Below, in pieces: positions 22,973 through 34,400 of a DNA stretch of 64,000 nucleotides. The stretch is from Siphonodentalium dalli. Lineage: Eukaryota; Mollusca; Scaphopoda; Gadilida; Siphonodentaliidae. Made by a program: the position numbers and the translations under genes. The DNA lies in assembly GCA_032622095.1 (NCBI GenBank), contig CP136062.1:141192351-141256350 (forward strand), given 5' to 3'. The stretch's first letter is position 1. Every line of letters starts with the position of its first letter. Under the pieces are notes generated by a model. That model was not told the DNA's origin. It searched no databases and saw nothing but the letters and a program-made list of their open reading frames with translations.

Positions 22973-23422
22973 AAGGTACTCAATCCGATCAGGCCCTCAT
23001 AAATTACTATTTCTTTGGCTTCGGGGGTAAAAAATTATTGATTCGAGTCGAGGAACCTACCAATCAATGCTCAGGTTGATCAGATATCGATATTTGAAGT
23101 TTTGTTATTTCTATTTTTTCTGTCCCAGAACACACCGTCAAAAGGATGTTCTCGGTCAAAATTGCGTTATTATTACCACTTGATTTTAGAGTTATCCATC
23201 CTCGTCTGTTTGAATAAGTCTTTCGGGTGTACACATCTTGAGAAAATTACAAAATTAGGGGCAATTATTAGTACAAATCTCGAGAAAATTACAAATTTCA
23301 AAAATCAATATCTAATAACTCTGAGATTTGATTGATGGGTTCCTCGACTCGAATCAAATATTTTTTACCCCTGAAGCCAAAGAAATAGTCATTTAGGGGT
23401 GCTTAATCAGATTGAGTACCTT
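22973..23422. mobile_element. TIR element (MITE), TA target
   Basis: The terminal inverted repeats start AAGGTACTCAATCCGAT and end ATCAGATTGAGTACCTT, each flanked by TA. Inner arms (TTTCTTTGGCTTCGGGGGTA; GATTCGAGTCGAGGAACC) also pair. A relative lies at 48554-49001. No coding capacity. Confidence 0.75.
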
Positions 23423-25660
23423 TAAAATAAAAATAAAAAAAATAACAACAAAAAATAATAAAAAAAAAAAAATTCAAATAATTAAATTATTTTTAGTTTT
23501 TTTAATATGTTACTAGCGAATAAATTTGAAAAACTAACACCATTATAACTCCGCCAAGGGTATCCCGAGTCAGCACACAAAATTTGGTTTAAATCGGTCC
23601 AAAATATTGTTATGTTTTGGTCAATTTGTTTGGGGCGACATTAAACCCAATTCACCAATTCCATCCCACGCCTTTGGACTACTTAGCTGTTAATATGGTT
23701 TATATTATTTTCTGATATCTCTTATACCAATGTGCAGAAAAAGAAAGCTATGGTATCTAATTTTTTTTAAAGTGTCAACAATACACATCACATGCTGTTA
23801 AAAGTAGACTAGAACATCACTCTACAGATAGTCTTGAGGTCATTATATATGTTATTGGATTTACAGAGATGCCAGCCTTTAACAGAAACAATACCTGTGA
23901 TTTGTTGAGAGCTCTGCTGTATAATTGATACTAATGGGTCAGCAGTGAGGTGTTTATCTTTACGGCTGTTGTGGGTAGAAAATAATACATTATCATTGTC
24001 AACTTAAATTGGAATCTCTTGACCAAGTATTCCATGTCCAGGTCACCTTTTCACACTTACCCCAAGGCTGTGGTGGTGCAGCATTACTGATCCTGTTCCA
24101 GTGCATTCTCTTATACAAATGTGAGTGACCCATAAATTCCAATAATTTGTGTTATGTACATTGTCTATAATAATACATAACAGTATACTCTTTAATTCAA
24201 CATCAAAACTCTCATTTATGATTCCGATCAGAGTAATTTACTATCGCCAAGGGATGGGTTAACATCAATCTGATCGTGATCAACCTCTCGTTGTGATTTG
24301 TTTTTATCTTGATGAAGCACAATAACTTTGTCAGTCGGTTTGTGGGAGAATATTTGGTATGTCAGACCTCTTTGACCGTATTGTGTATGCATGATAGCCA
24401 GTTACAATTAATGCATTTTCATTCTAAGCCATGATTGTCGTAGCTACTACTACCGATTCTTGATTTTATTTGCAACATTCATAAATTAGTGTTTGTTTTT
24501 ATTTAATTTCTAGTCATGTTATTTTCATATTCAACAGCAAGGGAATCTGTGATTCTGGCATTGTCCTTTTTCAACTTATTTGTCAATATTTGTAAAATAC
24601 ATAATTATATCATTTAAATTAGTTTCCTCATAATTGTTTTATACCTTAGAACAAATATTTTGAAAACAGGTAAACCAGCATACCATACTGTAAATTCTCG
24701 CAGTGCTATTTATTTTGCTTTATTTTAATTCGCGTGAACTCAAAACAGAACAACAATATTTTCATATAAGTCTTTTATCTGATTCATTTTCAGTTCTAAA
24801 TCGCTCCTGAAGATTTATTAAAGACAATCATGATAAAGTTTTATCGAGTAGAACATAATTTCATCTTCATTTTGTAAAATTTGTGAAGATTGTGCAATTA
24901 TTCTGATATTTAAAATAGTTATGGAGATCATTGAGATGAACTCGAAAAAGAAATTAAAACTACAACCGCGCTGACTGCTGACTTCAGGAAATTTAACAAT
25001 TAGCTGCTTGTATTCTGAATATTTGGGTTACCTGTATGCGTGTAGTACCTTACTGCAAATCAGTTTAACATGTCCTATGCATGTTAATCATGGACTAAAC
25101 TCTCTAGGTATGAATGTGTTCACTTCATAGAGTTCATTAACAAATATCAAACAGAAAACACAGAAGATGGAAGAAGTGACTTCTCCTAATTTCAAACCTC
25201 TAGACCGGTATCTGGGTCACACCTTACTGCTATTTCGGCAAATGGACAGGGGATTGTTAAAAAATAATGCTTTTTGTGGTTATCAATTGTCAGTTATAGT
25301 TGTCAGTTCACATTCAAATTTGATGAGTGGGCTACGCACATAAATGTGCAGGTTGCGGTCAAATCTGAATATGGTACGATGAATTTGATCAAGCATAATG
25401 TCCCATTTCATCTTGTTTCTTGATAAGTTTCATCACCAAATCGTCAACAGGGACATGCTTCTTTATCATTTATCACATAGATATAACAACAAAGTCAAAA
25501 GTGATTAAAGTTTAACTCTTCAGAATTACGAAAATAGGCGAGAAGTGGAATAATTTAAGACCTACCAGAATACCCATATTTGACTAGCCCTGTTAATTAG
25601 CAGGAATTTGCCTAGGCTAAATTGTTAAAAAGAATAAGATATTCATTGCGGCATGCTCTA
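23423..25660. other. Intergenic, nothing recognised
   Basis: AT-rich sequence with A-rich runs at 23430-23475 and a partial 'GCATTCTCTTATACAAATG' hairpin relic near 24100. No exon recognised. Confidence 0.45.
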
Positions 25661-25667
25661 CATACTA

Positions 25668-25793
25668 CAGTAATGCCCTAAGTAATCGACCTCTTAACCA
25701 CATCAGAACTTTGGGTAACTTTTCAGGATTTAGTCTGAAAAGTTACCCATAATTCTGCTGTGGTTAAGAGGTCGATTACTTAATGCATTACTG
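25668..25793. mobile_element. CAGTAATGC foldback MITE, copy 1
   Basis: A 126-bp near-perfect palindrome runs from CAGTAATGCCCTAAG to ATGCATTACTG, flanked by TA on both sides. The arms contain ATCGACCTCTTAACCACA and GGGTAACTTTTCAGGATTTA. CAGT ends with TA duplications fit Tc1/mariner-type MITEs. Longer copies lie at 47505, 47811, 49214 and 55834. Confidence 0.8.
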
Positions 25794-25795
25794 TA

Positions 25796-27889
25796 CATAG
25801 TCCATCCACTTGGGTTTGCATGTTAGAATTAAAGTAGTAACTGAACTACTAGTATATATCTGTTTCAGGAGTTATAGTATTATTGAAAGAGATTTTGTGC
25901 ATTTTACAAAAATTAGTAAATGGTGAAGGTTGTTTGATGTTCAAAATCGATAAATATTTATAAATATGACTCTTTAATGATTACTGATTTGTAAATTTAC
26001 ATTGTTAATTTTCTTGGCATGTGTACTAGTCTATCCTATCAGATAAATGTTTGTATATGTTATAAACAAATTTATAGGTTGATGGTCCTGCTAATATTGC
26101 CTCCACTTTCCCATTATAGCTACACATCCTAAGCCTATATGAAGAATACTTTACAAACTATAAAACTTTATGAAATTTATCTTCACAATTTTAAGAAATC
26201 ATCTTCAATTTTAGTATGGTCACTAGATTATCACAGAAATACTCAACTGCTCTTCTGAACTGCTCAGGGGTGTTTGCCTATTCTCATTGCAGTCAAATCA
26301 ATGACCATATATATTTGCTCCTTCTATTATTTAGATACCTAAATGAATTACAATCTTAATGATTTATATCACTTTTTACTAATACCATTTTATTTTGTCT
26401 TTGTCTAAATCTGTGTAGTGGTGTGTATCTCAAATTCAGCTATGTGTATTGCAAGTTATCACAATTACAGAATTACTTAATATATCACACAATCATGTAT
26501 TCATTTCTTGATTAGTTTCCTATAGTTTTATCATATTTCTATACTATATTCTGTATTACATCCAGATTTAATAACATTAATGAATAATATTAAATATAGT
26601 CTTAACAAAAAATTGTTAGTTATTAAAATGAATACAATCATTGTCTGCCCTTTTAAAATGGAAGTTGGGTATGTGCTATATTCCATATTGCATAGTGCAA
26701 TATTGAAGGGCTTCAGCGTCCAGCTATTTTCAAAATTCTTATGCAAATCCCTGCATCGATCATCCTATGAGAAATTTAGTTGAATGTATTCTTATTCAGA
26801 GAATATATCAAAATAGCAGTGGAATTACATGTAAATACCTCCAGTGATGTTGGAAATTTATTGCCAAAAATAAATTGAGAATTTTCTGATAGTTCTATCA
26901 ATTTTCAATCCTTATTTGAATGTAAAATATGTTGCTTTAGACAAAAAATTATATATTTTCATAACTTCAATCAAATTTTAGCCTAACATGGCCATCAGTT
27001 CTCCATCATAAAGCGGGCATTGGAAAGACTGCGGCCACAATCAGAAATCCCCAAACCAAGATGGGGTGCACAATGAAGTTCATCCAAATTAGAAACTTTG
27101 TTGTATTGTTTCGGAGGGTTGGGGTTGCAATTGGAAATTTGAAGTTTGGTACCTCCCAGAGGAAGACCCTCTATCCATGCTTCTTGTTCTGTGTCCGCAC
27201 ATTCAAGATAAATAACTACATATGCTGGATGATATTAACTATACATGTAGTAAGATATGGGTTGAAAGATTCTCAAAGGCTTGTTGCAGAAGGGAGAAGT
27301 TCAGACAACAGACTATTTTCTTTAGTTTTGTTAAAAATTATCTGAAATATAATACAAAACTATGTTCTTGAACTGTTTGGCTGACTGGATATTTCTACCT
27401 GGTGGTTGTTAAGACAATAGACATAAGAGTATCACCTATTAACCATATACTGTGCTGTAATAAAAGCAAAATGATCCTATAGTAACCACCGCAGTGTGCA
27501 CATAATTACAGATATTTGAACCAATCCAATTGTTTATTACAATTTCTGTCATTTTAAACAAAATAGTTACCAATGATATAACTTTTAGAGGCCACTCTAT
27601 CAGCCAGAAGCAATTTGGGAATTATATTAACAGGTTCAGAGGTCTCAACCTTTACAAAAGTTGGAAATTAAATGGTCTAAGAATTAGTCAGGCACTATAA
27701 ACAAGTTCCCTACTTCGAAAATTAAAAGTTGAAACTTTTCCTGCCAAACACATGGTTCTAAAATTAGTTTTCAAATAAAAGGCAGGAGCAGTTTGTGTGG
27801 ATAACCTTTTTAGTTTTTAACCATCAAGGTGACTTAGCTGAATCCTTTTCCCCATCAAGGTGACAAGCTGAAGTCTTCACACACTGAGG
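25796..27889. other. Intergenic, nothing recognised
   Basis: AT-rich sequence. Open frames at 26531-26783 and 27061-27345 have no resemblance to a known family and no convincing splice context. Confidence 0.45.
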
Positions 27890-28170
27890 AAAACATTTTA
27901 GTCCTCAGGATGACTAACTTTAGTAATTCCTAATGATTACAGCAGACATTTAGTCATAATGACTGGGGTAATACATGTATAAGTCATAATGACTAAGAAA
28001 TATTTAGTAAAAACAACTGATTCGGGCAAATGACTAAAATTGGGTTAGTCAAAATTACTAGGCATTGAGTCATAATGATTAACTGTTCTTAGTGATTGGG
28101 AAGATCAGTGTGTACTTTGGTGTAAATAATTCCAATGATGCAGGACAAGTTTAAATAAAATCTCTAAACA
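27890..28170. repeat. TTAGTCA/TGACTAA palindrome-word repeat, copy 1
   Basis: TTAGTCATAATGACT and one-mismatch variants recur about ten times in both orientations, followed by AATAATTCCAATGATGCA and GCAGGACAAGTTTAA. The same order of phrases occurs at 60620-60960, so this is a dispersed element rather than a chance cluster. The word also resembles AP-1 sites (TGASTCA/TGACTAA). Confidence 0.7.
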
Positions 28171-28349
28171 CAGATTACAATATTGACCTGTTAAGAGATA
28201 TTTATTTCTTTTTGACTTGAAGTGGCATTAATAATTAACTCATTCTTATATCACGAATGTCCAGATAACTATATTAATATTCCCAACTGATCTTTGTCGT
28301 TTCTTGTACAACATGTAGAGTGTATATTAACGCCATCAATAATGGTGTA

Positions 28350-29097
28350 TGGGAGGCCCTTTTCACATTTATTATTTATTTGCACTTAAGCGCAAATGAT
28401 TTGCGCTTAAGTGCAAATCATTTACGCTTAAGCGCAAATATGTGTCTATCAATTTATTTGTGCTTAAGCGCAAATCATTTGCGCTTAAGCGCAAATACCT
28501 AACACTCACTTACATCCCTCTGATGTCAATGATTGAGTCCATCTCATATTATATTATCACGGGCACATAGTAGTATCCCCATACAGACTGGAAAGTTGAA
28601 GAAGAAAAAATCCATATGCATATCAGCATCTCTGTCCCTGGTGTCCCAAGAATTGGTGCCTCACTCTCAGAGCTCAAGTATATTTTATTAAAGAGACATC
28701 TCCTGCACATATATATACCATTTCCATGGCCATAAATAGGGAATTAGGGGTTACTGGGGGTTTGCTTCCCTCATATGGTGTACCTATTGACTTGAAATAG
28801 GGCAAAAACCCCTATTTTCATAATATCAGCATCCCTGTCCCCAAGAATTTGTGTCGCCATCCAAGAGATATAGTATATTATATAAAAGAGACATATCCTG
28901 CACAGATATATAGCATTTCCATGGTCATAAAACATCTTGGGGTTACTGGGGGATTGTTTCCATCATATGGTGGGGCTATATAAACTTTAGTGATGTGTTT
29001 TGGCCTGTGCCATTTGAAATTAATTCAAGGGGGAATCAGTGCATATTAATTTCTATCTGCTCTTATGATAAATAATAAATGTGAAAAGGGCCTCCCA
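28350..29097. mobile_element. Mutator-like MITE with 10-bp target duplication
   Basis: 748-bp element. The left end TGGGAGGCCCTTTTCACATT and right end AATGTGAAAAGGGCCTCCCA are inverted copies extending to about 33 bp (through TATTATTTAT). It is flanked by exact 10-bp direct repeats TAATGGTGTA at 28340-28349 and 29098-29107. A 9-11 bp duplication is characteristic of Mutator-like (MULE) transposition. The interior has no transposase and holds the palindrome array at 28381-28500 and an internal ~225-bp tandem duplication (AAGAGACATCTCCTGCACA / AAGAGACATATCCTGCACA). Confidence 0.85.
28381..28500. repeat. ATTTGCGCTTAAGCGCAAAT palindrome array
   Basis: Five copies of the 20-bp palindrome ATTTGCGCTTAAGCGCAAAT, with single-base variants (ACTTAAGTG, TACGCTTAAG), lie back to back inside the Mutator-like element. 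Confidence 0.9.
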
Positions 29098-29107
29098 TAA
29101 TGGTGTA

Positions 29108-31236
29108 GATGCATGCATAAACTTTTCACCAGAACAATGAACAAATATGGGTCTATAAACCAATACTGTATGGGGTCATATCAATCAGATGTATATTGGG
29201 TCTGGGACACCGGCATGAACACGGAGAATACGATGGCCTGTCCATGGTGTGGTTGATTAAAGTGGCACTGTACACTAAATGTGGCCATTTATGGAACCAT
29301 CTGCTTTAATACTCCACAGAATATATGCAGCATATATATATACGGTACGTCGTAATTTTTTACTGTTGATTTAGAGGGATGTTAATGTAACAAAAGCAGA
29401 CGACAGGTAAATAAACGTGCAGAGTGAGCCCTATTTATTGAGGAAAATGTTTAGATAATTACAAACGACCTGTTGAACTTATTATCTGAACATATAAACC
29501 GTTAACGAGCGATATGTATAGAAGTTGGATTTGTGACCGCCAGCAAGTGGTTATCGACGCGCTACATGTATGTATTACCTGTTATGACATGTATGTGTCA
29601 ATTATAGTAACAGATAAAAGTCCACACAAATGTTCAATTAATTTGGAAAATAAAATCACGTAGGGCCTACGGCTACACGCACGAACCGCCAACCCATATA
29701 TAAAAGCAAGGATATGAAGTCTCTATCGGTATATAGGCCTACATGTGCACAAGTTCGAGTGGGATAACTTTTATCAAAAATATCAATTGGAGCTGATGTG
29801 GATAACAAGTTTATTAACCATATTTTCCAGTGCTGACCGAGATACAGGCCGGTTCTTACTTATATGTTCGAACAGGCTAGATTAGGCCTACTGTCTCTCC
29901 AAACGCCCGATCGATCATTCGATCGATGCAATAATATAGCACATGGTCCCTGTGATATATGTAATAGACTTAGGCCGATATATGCCTATTGTATAAGGTG
30001 ATAAGTTTAATTGTTACAATTACGCAGTTGATATTGTCTTCCGCATATAGGCCTATATGAGGCCCACCTAAGTACATCTATAACGTACGCATAGACCGCC
30101 AACGCGCACACGTGTCGACACTGCGCATATATCGACACGTATGCATGTGCATGCATCAATTATATGGCCTACTAAGTATAGACTTTATCCAGAATAGGGA
30201 AATATTGAAATTGATTAACTACCTTTGGCGGATACATTGCATGTAGGCCTAATATGACCGGGTCTAGTTACGGTACCGGTACTCGATCCATGCACACGCG
30301 ATAGTTGGGCATGCCACGAACGGTACGGTTTATATTTTAATTATATAAGTAGCCAGCAATTTGAAAGTTGTGTCTTGTCTGCATAACGTACTGTATTAGA
30401 ATTAACTTAATTGTGACTTTTACCATTTAAAAAATTACATCTAAGCACTATATAGCTCTAGCTTTCCTAAGGTTGCATAGTCATATATATCATTACCGGT
30501 ATATGGTCTATATATATACCGATATATCACTGGACATAAAGACATTACAGTCTATAAAATGCGCCTTATATAATATCGACGGCGCATTGTCATTATATTA
30601 TAAAGAGAAATACAACCTTCGCCTTTAAGAGACGGCAATTTGCTTTTAAGTTTCTATTTTATCTATTTTTTGTTCAATTTCAAATGTAAATTAGGAAGTA
30701 TTTTACAAAAAATATTGTTTCCGGTGAGTGCTACGTCACGGATATTTGTGCAGTTAGATTCACTTATGGTGCACAGGCGCGTGTTTTGATGTCAGATTTG
30801 TTACTTCACAAATTAACGATTAACACAGAATAACAGTCCAAATTTGAAATTTTACAGCATAAATTATTGGTTTGTATGTAATCTATAGTATTGTTGTCAC
30901 CATTGTCTAGCCGACATTAGGTCAGAAAGGTACATTTGTCAGTTTTAGGACAAAGTCAACGAGTTTGTGACTTGTCTGTTTGTCATGTCATTCATATTTC
31001 CACTAATAGTAATAAAAGTAAACAAAAAATTCCTCAATGCGGACTGTCTTGTCCGAGTGAATCATTCATAATCATATCTGAAGATCATGAGAGAATATTT
31101 ATTTAATGATTCAGGAAATTTCAAAATTATTTTCATTTTGAAAGTCACCACCCATTTAAAAATAATGTTCTATATTGTTTGGGAATTACATTAATTTACA
31201 CCCCTATCCTGCTTCCTTTATTATCCCCACTTTGGA
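29108..31236. other. Intergenic, nothing recognised
   Basis: Unique-looking sequence with several short palindromes and TATA-rich tracts. A somewhat CpG-richer part lies at 29640-30330. I looked here for the first SS18 exon and did not find it. Confidence 0.4.
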
Positions 31237-31442
31237 AGAAAACCGGTGAGAGTCACCTATTCAGCCATACTGGATTGACTGCGTCTGTCCGTCCGTCACA
31301 CTTTCTCCCTCCGTGTGTCCGTCCGACCTCACAACTCGATCGAACAACTATGAACCGATTTCAATAATTTTTTTTTGCAATTTTCTTAGGACTGCCTCTC
31401 CGCATGATGCTAATGCTGAATAGGTCACTCTCACCGGTTTTC
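31237..31442. mobile_element. TIR element (MITE) with GTCC tract
   Basis: AGAAAACCGGTGAGAGTCAC at the left is inverted as GTCACTCTCACCGGTTTTCT at the right, with GCTGAATAGG/CCTATTCAGC just inside (29-bp TIR). The centre has a GTCC/GTCT run. 206 bp long, no coding. Confidence 0.75.
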
Positions 31443-31491
31443 TGTGATAAAGTTACCCAGTTTCCTGAAATTGTGATAAAGTTACTAGTAC

Positions 31492-34400
31492 TAGGGATGT
31501 TCATGAAAAATTCAAATTGTTATAATCTATTCAATTTTGTGCTTATTTTGTAGATCTCACCATGCTGGTTACAGAACCGAAAACCTTTTTCAGATTCGTC
31601 AAATATTTTTTGAGTTATGCATATTTTTGTACCCCAAAAATGGGCCGTTTTTCAGATTTCGGAGTCCCCAATTTCGCCATATTGTCAAAATTGGCTAAAA
31701 AGCGGATTTTAGGGTCAACTATTTTTAAAAATACACAATAATTTTGGGTTTTTTCACTAATTAAGTGGTTAACCTACTGGGTAGTGTACATTAATAAATT
31801 ATTTCATACCCTTATGGTCAAGAATGAAAAAAAATCTGCCAATGAAATGTGTGTTCCGTAACATGGACTTAGTCAAATTTGGCTTTGTGACATGGGGGTC
31901 GCGTGACAAAATGCCATATTTGAGGTCTTGTAACTAAGTAAATTGACCCCCTTACATCTTGATGTTTCTGCAACATGTTCAATATGTTAGACTAACTCTA
32001 TTGGGAAGATATTTCTATTATTTGATGTACAAAAAAAATATTATGGCCCAATGGGTTCTGGACATCGTCTCATTTTAAAAAATGTCCCTTTTTTGGTAAT
32101 TTTTTGGCATTTTTTGAAGTTTTTGTTTATCAAAATTAAAACGGTAACATTCAATTGGCAAAATAGGTTGAACTTTTATCACAAAACATTTTAGAGTTGA
32201 AATTAGGGCATTTTGTTGATTATTTTAAGGTTAGTTTGTGGATTTCATCCCATTTTGTTGTCGATGGACCTCATATTTCACTGTTCGCATTGGGGTAGGG
32301 CAAATCTGAAAAATCAGCCATGTCATCATATTGGACTAATTGGAGACAATGGGTTGTTTTTTTCTACTTGGTTAGACTATTATTGTTCTAAATAAAACAT
32401 TACAAACCTTATTTTATGTTTATTTTTAATTTTATGGGTATCTTATGCTAAAAAGTAGCCAAACACCAAATTGCCATTTCGTCTACAAATCGGAGCAAAT
32501 TGTGTCATAAATAGGAAACCGTACATTTAAAATGGCCGCGGTCAAGTTTTTAAGATAGTAAAATTTATGCTTGATTCGCTTATAACAAGTAATTAGACTT
32601 TATGATTTAATATGTATAAGTATTCATCAATAAGCTTACCCTCCCCCTAAATTGTATAGCCTCCATGTATGTACATGGTTGCCTTTATTGGCCATCTATT
32701 GTCACATAGAGGTCAGTAGCGGTACCAGGCTCAATTGTAAACAAAAGAGTTTGGCTATAAATATCAACAAAAACAAATTGTGCTCCAAAGTAATTATTTT
32801 TTCATCAAATACATTTCACAAAAGTCATGGTGGTCCTAATTTACTCTGAACAGCTCATGACAGACTAACTGCCTTGGTCCTTCCAGGAACTGGAAATAAT
32901 AACCAGAGACGTGGCGACAGGGGGGGTTTGGTCAAAATTTTCAACAGTTGGAAATTTCATATCTGCCAAGACATCAGTTGGAAATTTCACACCAACAATA
33001 GGTTGAAAATGTTCTTGTAGTTTGATTTTCAAACAATTTATTGGGGGGGGGGGATTAATTGGTTTTGGACCAATATTTGCATATTTTCCTATTTTTTGTC
33101 AAAATTTTGGACTGAAATGGTCATCAGTTGGAAATTTTCCAACCTAACGGGGGGGTGACAGGTTGGAAGTTTCCCCCGTGGCCAGTCAAAAACTTCTATT
33201 TAATTTAAGAAAACAATATTGTCATACATTTGGTCAACATTGTCATTGGAATTGTCATCAGTTGGAAATTTTCCAACCAATAAAGTGGGGGGGTGTCAGG
33301 TTTGAAATTTCCAACTCTAGGAAGGCTTGATGCTAGTCTAGATGCTAGGATTTTACGATTTTCTTGTTCGGATTTGAAAATTTTCCCACACCGGGCCAAA
33401 CCATGGTTGGCCCGGTGTGTCATTGTCTCCCCTGTGGCCAATACAAAACTGCTATAATTAGTTTAACAAAACAATTTTTTACTACATTTGGTCAAAAGTG
33501 TGGACTGAAATGGTCATCAGTTGGAGAATTTTCCAACCTGACGGGGGTATGGGGTTTGAAATTTCCACACTAGGAAAGCTTCAGTTGAGACCACTCTAGA
33601 TGCTAGGATTTGCGATTTTCTTGTATAGCTTTCAAAAATTTCTCACACCGGGCCGAACAACCATGGTCAGCCCGGTGTGTCCTGGTCTCTTGCCAGTAGC
33701 CATGTGCATTTGTCTGGAGTCAGACCACGTACTAGATATTAGGATTTATGCAATTTTTCAGGTTCAAATATCTGAATGTTCTCATACCGGGAATATAGAA
33801 CCATGGTTTATGAATATATAGGATAGGATGTTAGGTCTGAACACTGAGGTGCAAGGGGGTGGTGGTGGTGCAAATGGAATTATGCAAAACTTGTGTTTTG
33901 TCTGATTCTGATTCAAGGGGGGGGGGGGTGCAGTTGGAATTTCCCAAGGTGGACACCCAGGGAATTTTCCAGGGCTCTTGATATTCTTGTATAGCTTTCA
34001 AAATTTTCTCACACTGGGCCGAACAACCATGGTCAGCCCGGTGCGTCCTGGTCTCTTGCCAGTAGCTGTGTGCATTTGTCCACTGGAGTTAGACCACTAG
34101 ATATTAGGATTTATGCAATTTTTTAGGTTAAAATATCTGAATGTGTTTTGTCGGATTCAAGGGGGGGGGGGGGTGCATGCAGTTGGAACTTCCCAAGGTG
34201 GACACCAGGGAAATTTCCAGGGCTCTTTTGATACCTGTTACAGGTATGGGCGCTTAAACTTGGGAAGCCCAAATAACCCAAAATTCCCAGTGGACAGTAT
34301 TGAGTCAACCTGAATTTTCAAGGCAATTCAACAATATGCGCTGTAAATAAAAAATCTGCAGTTGCAATACAGCCTTCATTTGCATGTTGAATTTTTAAAT

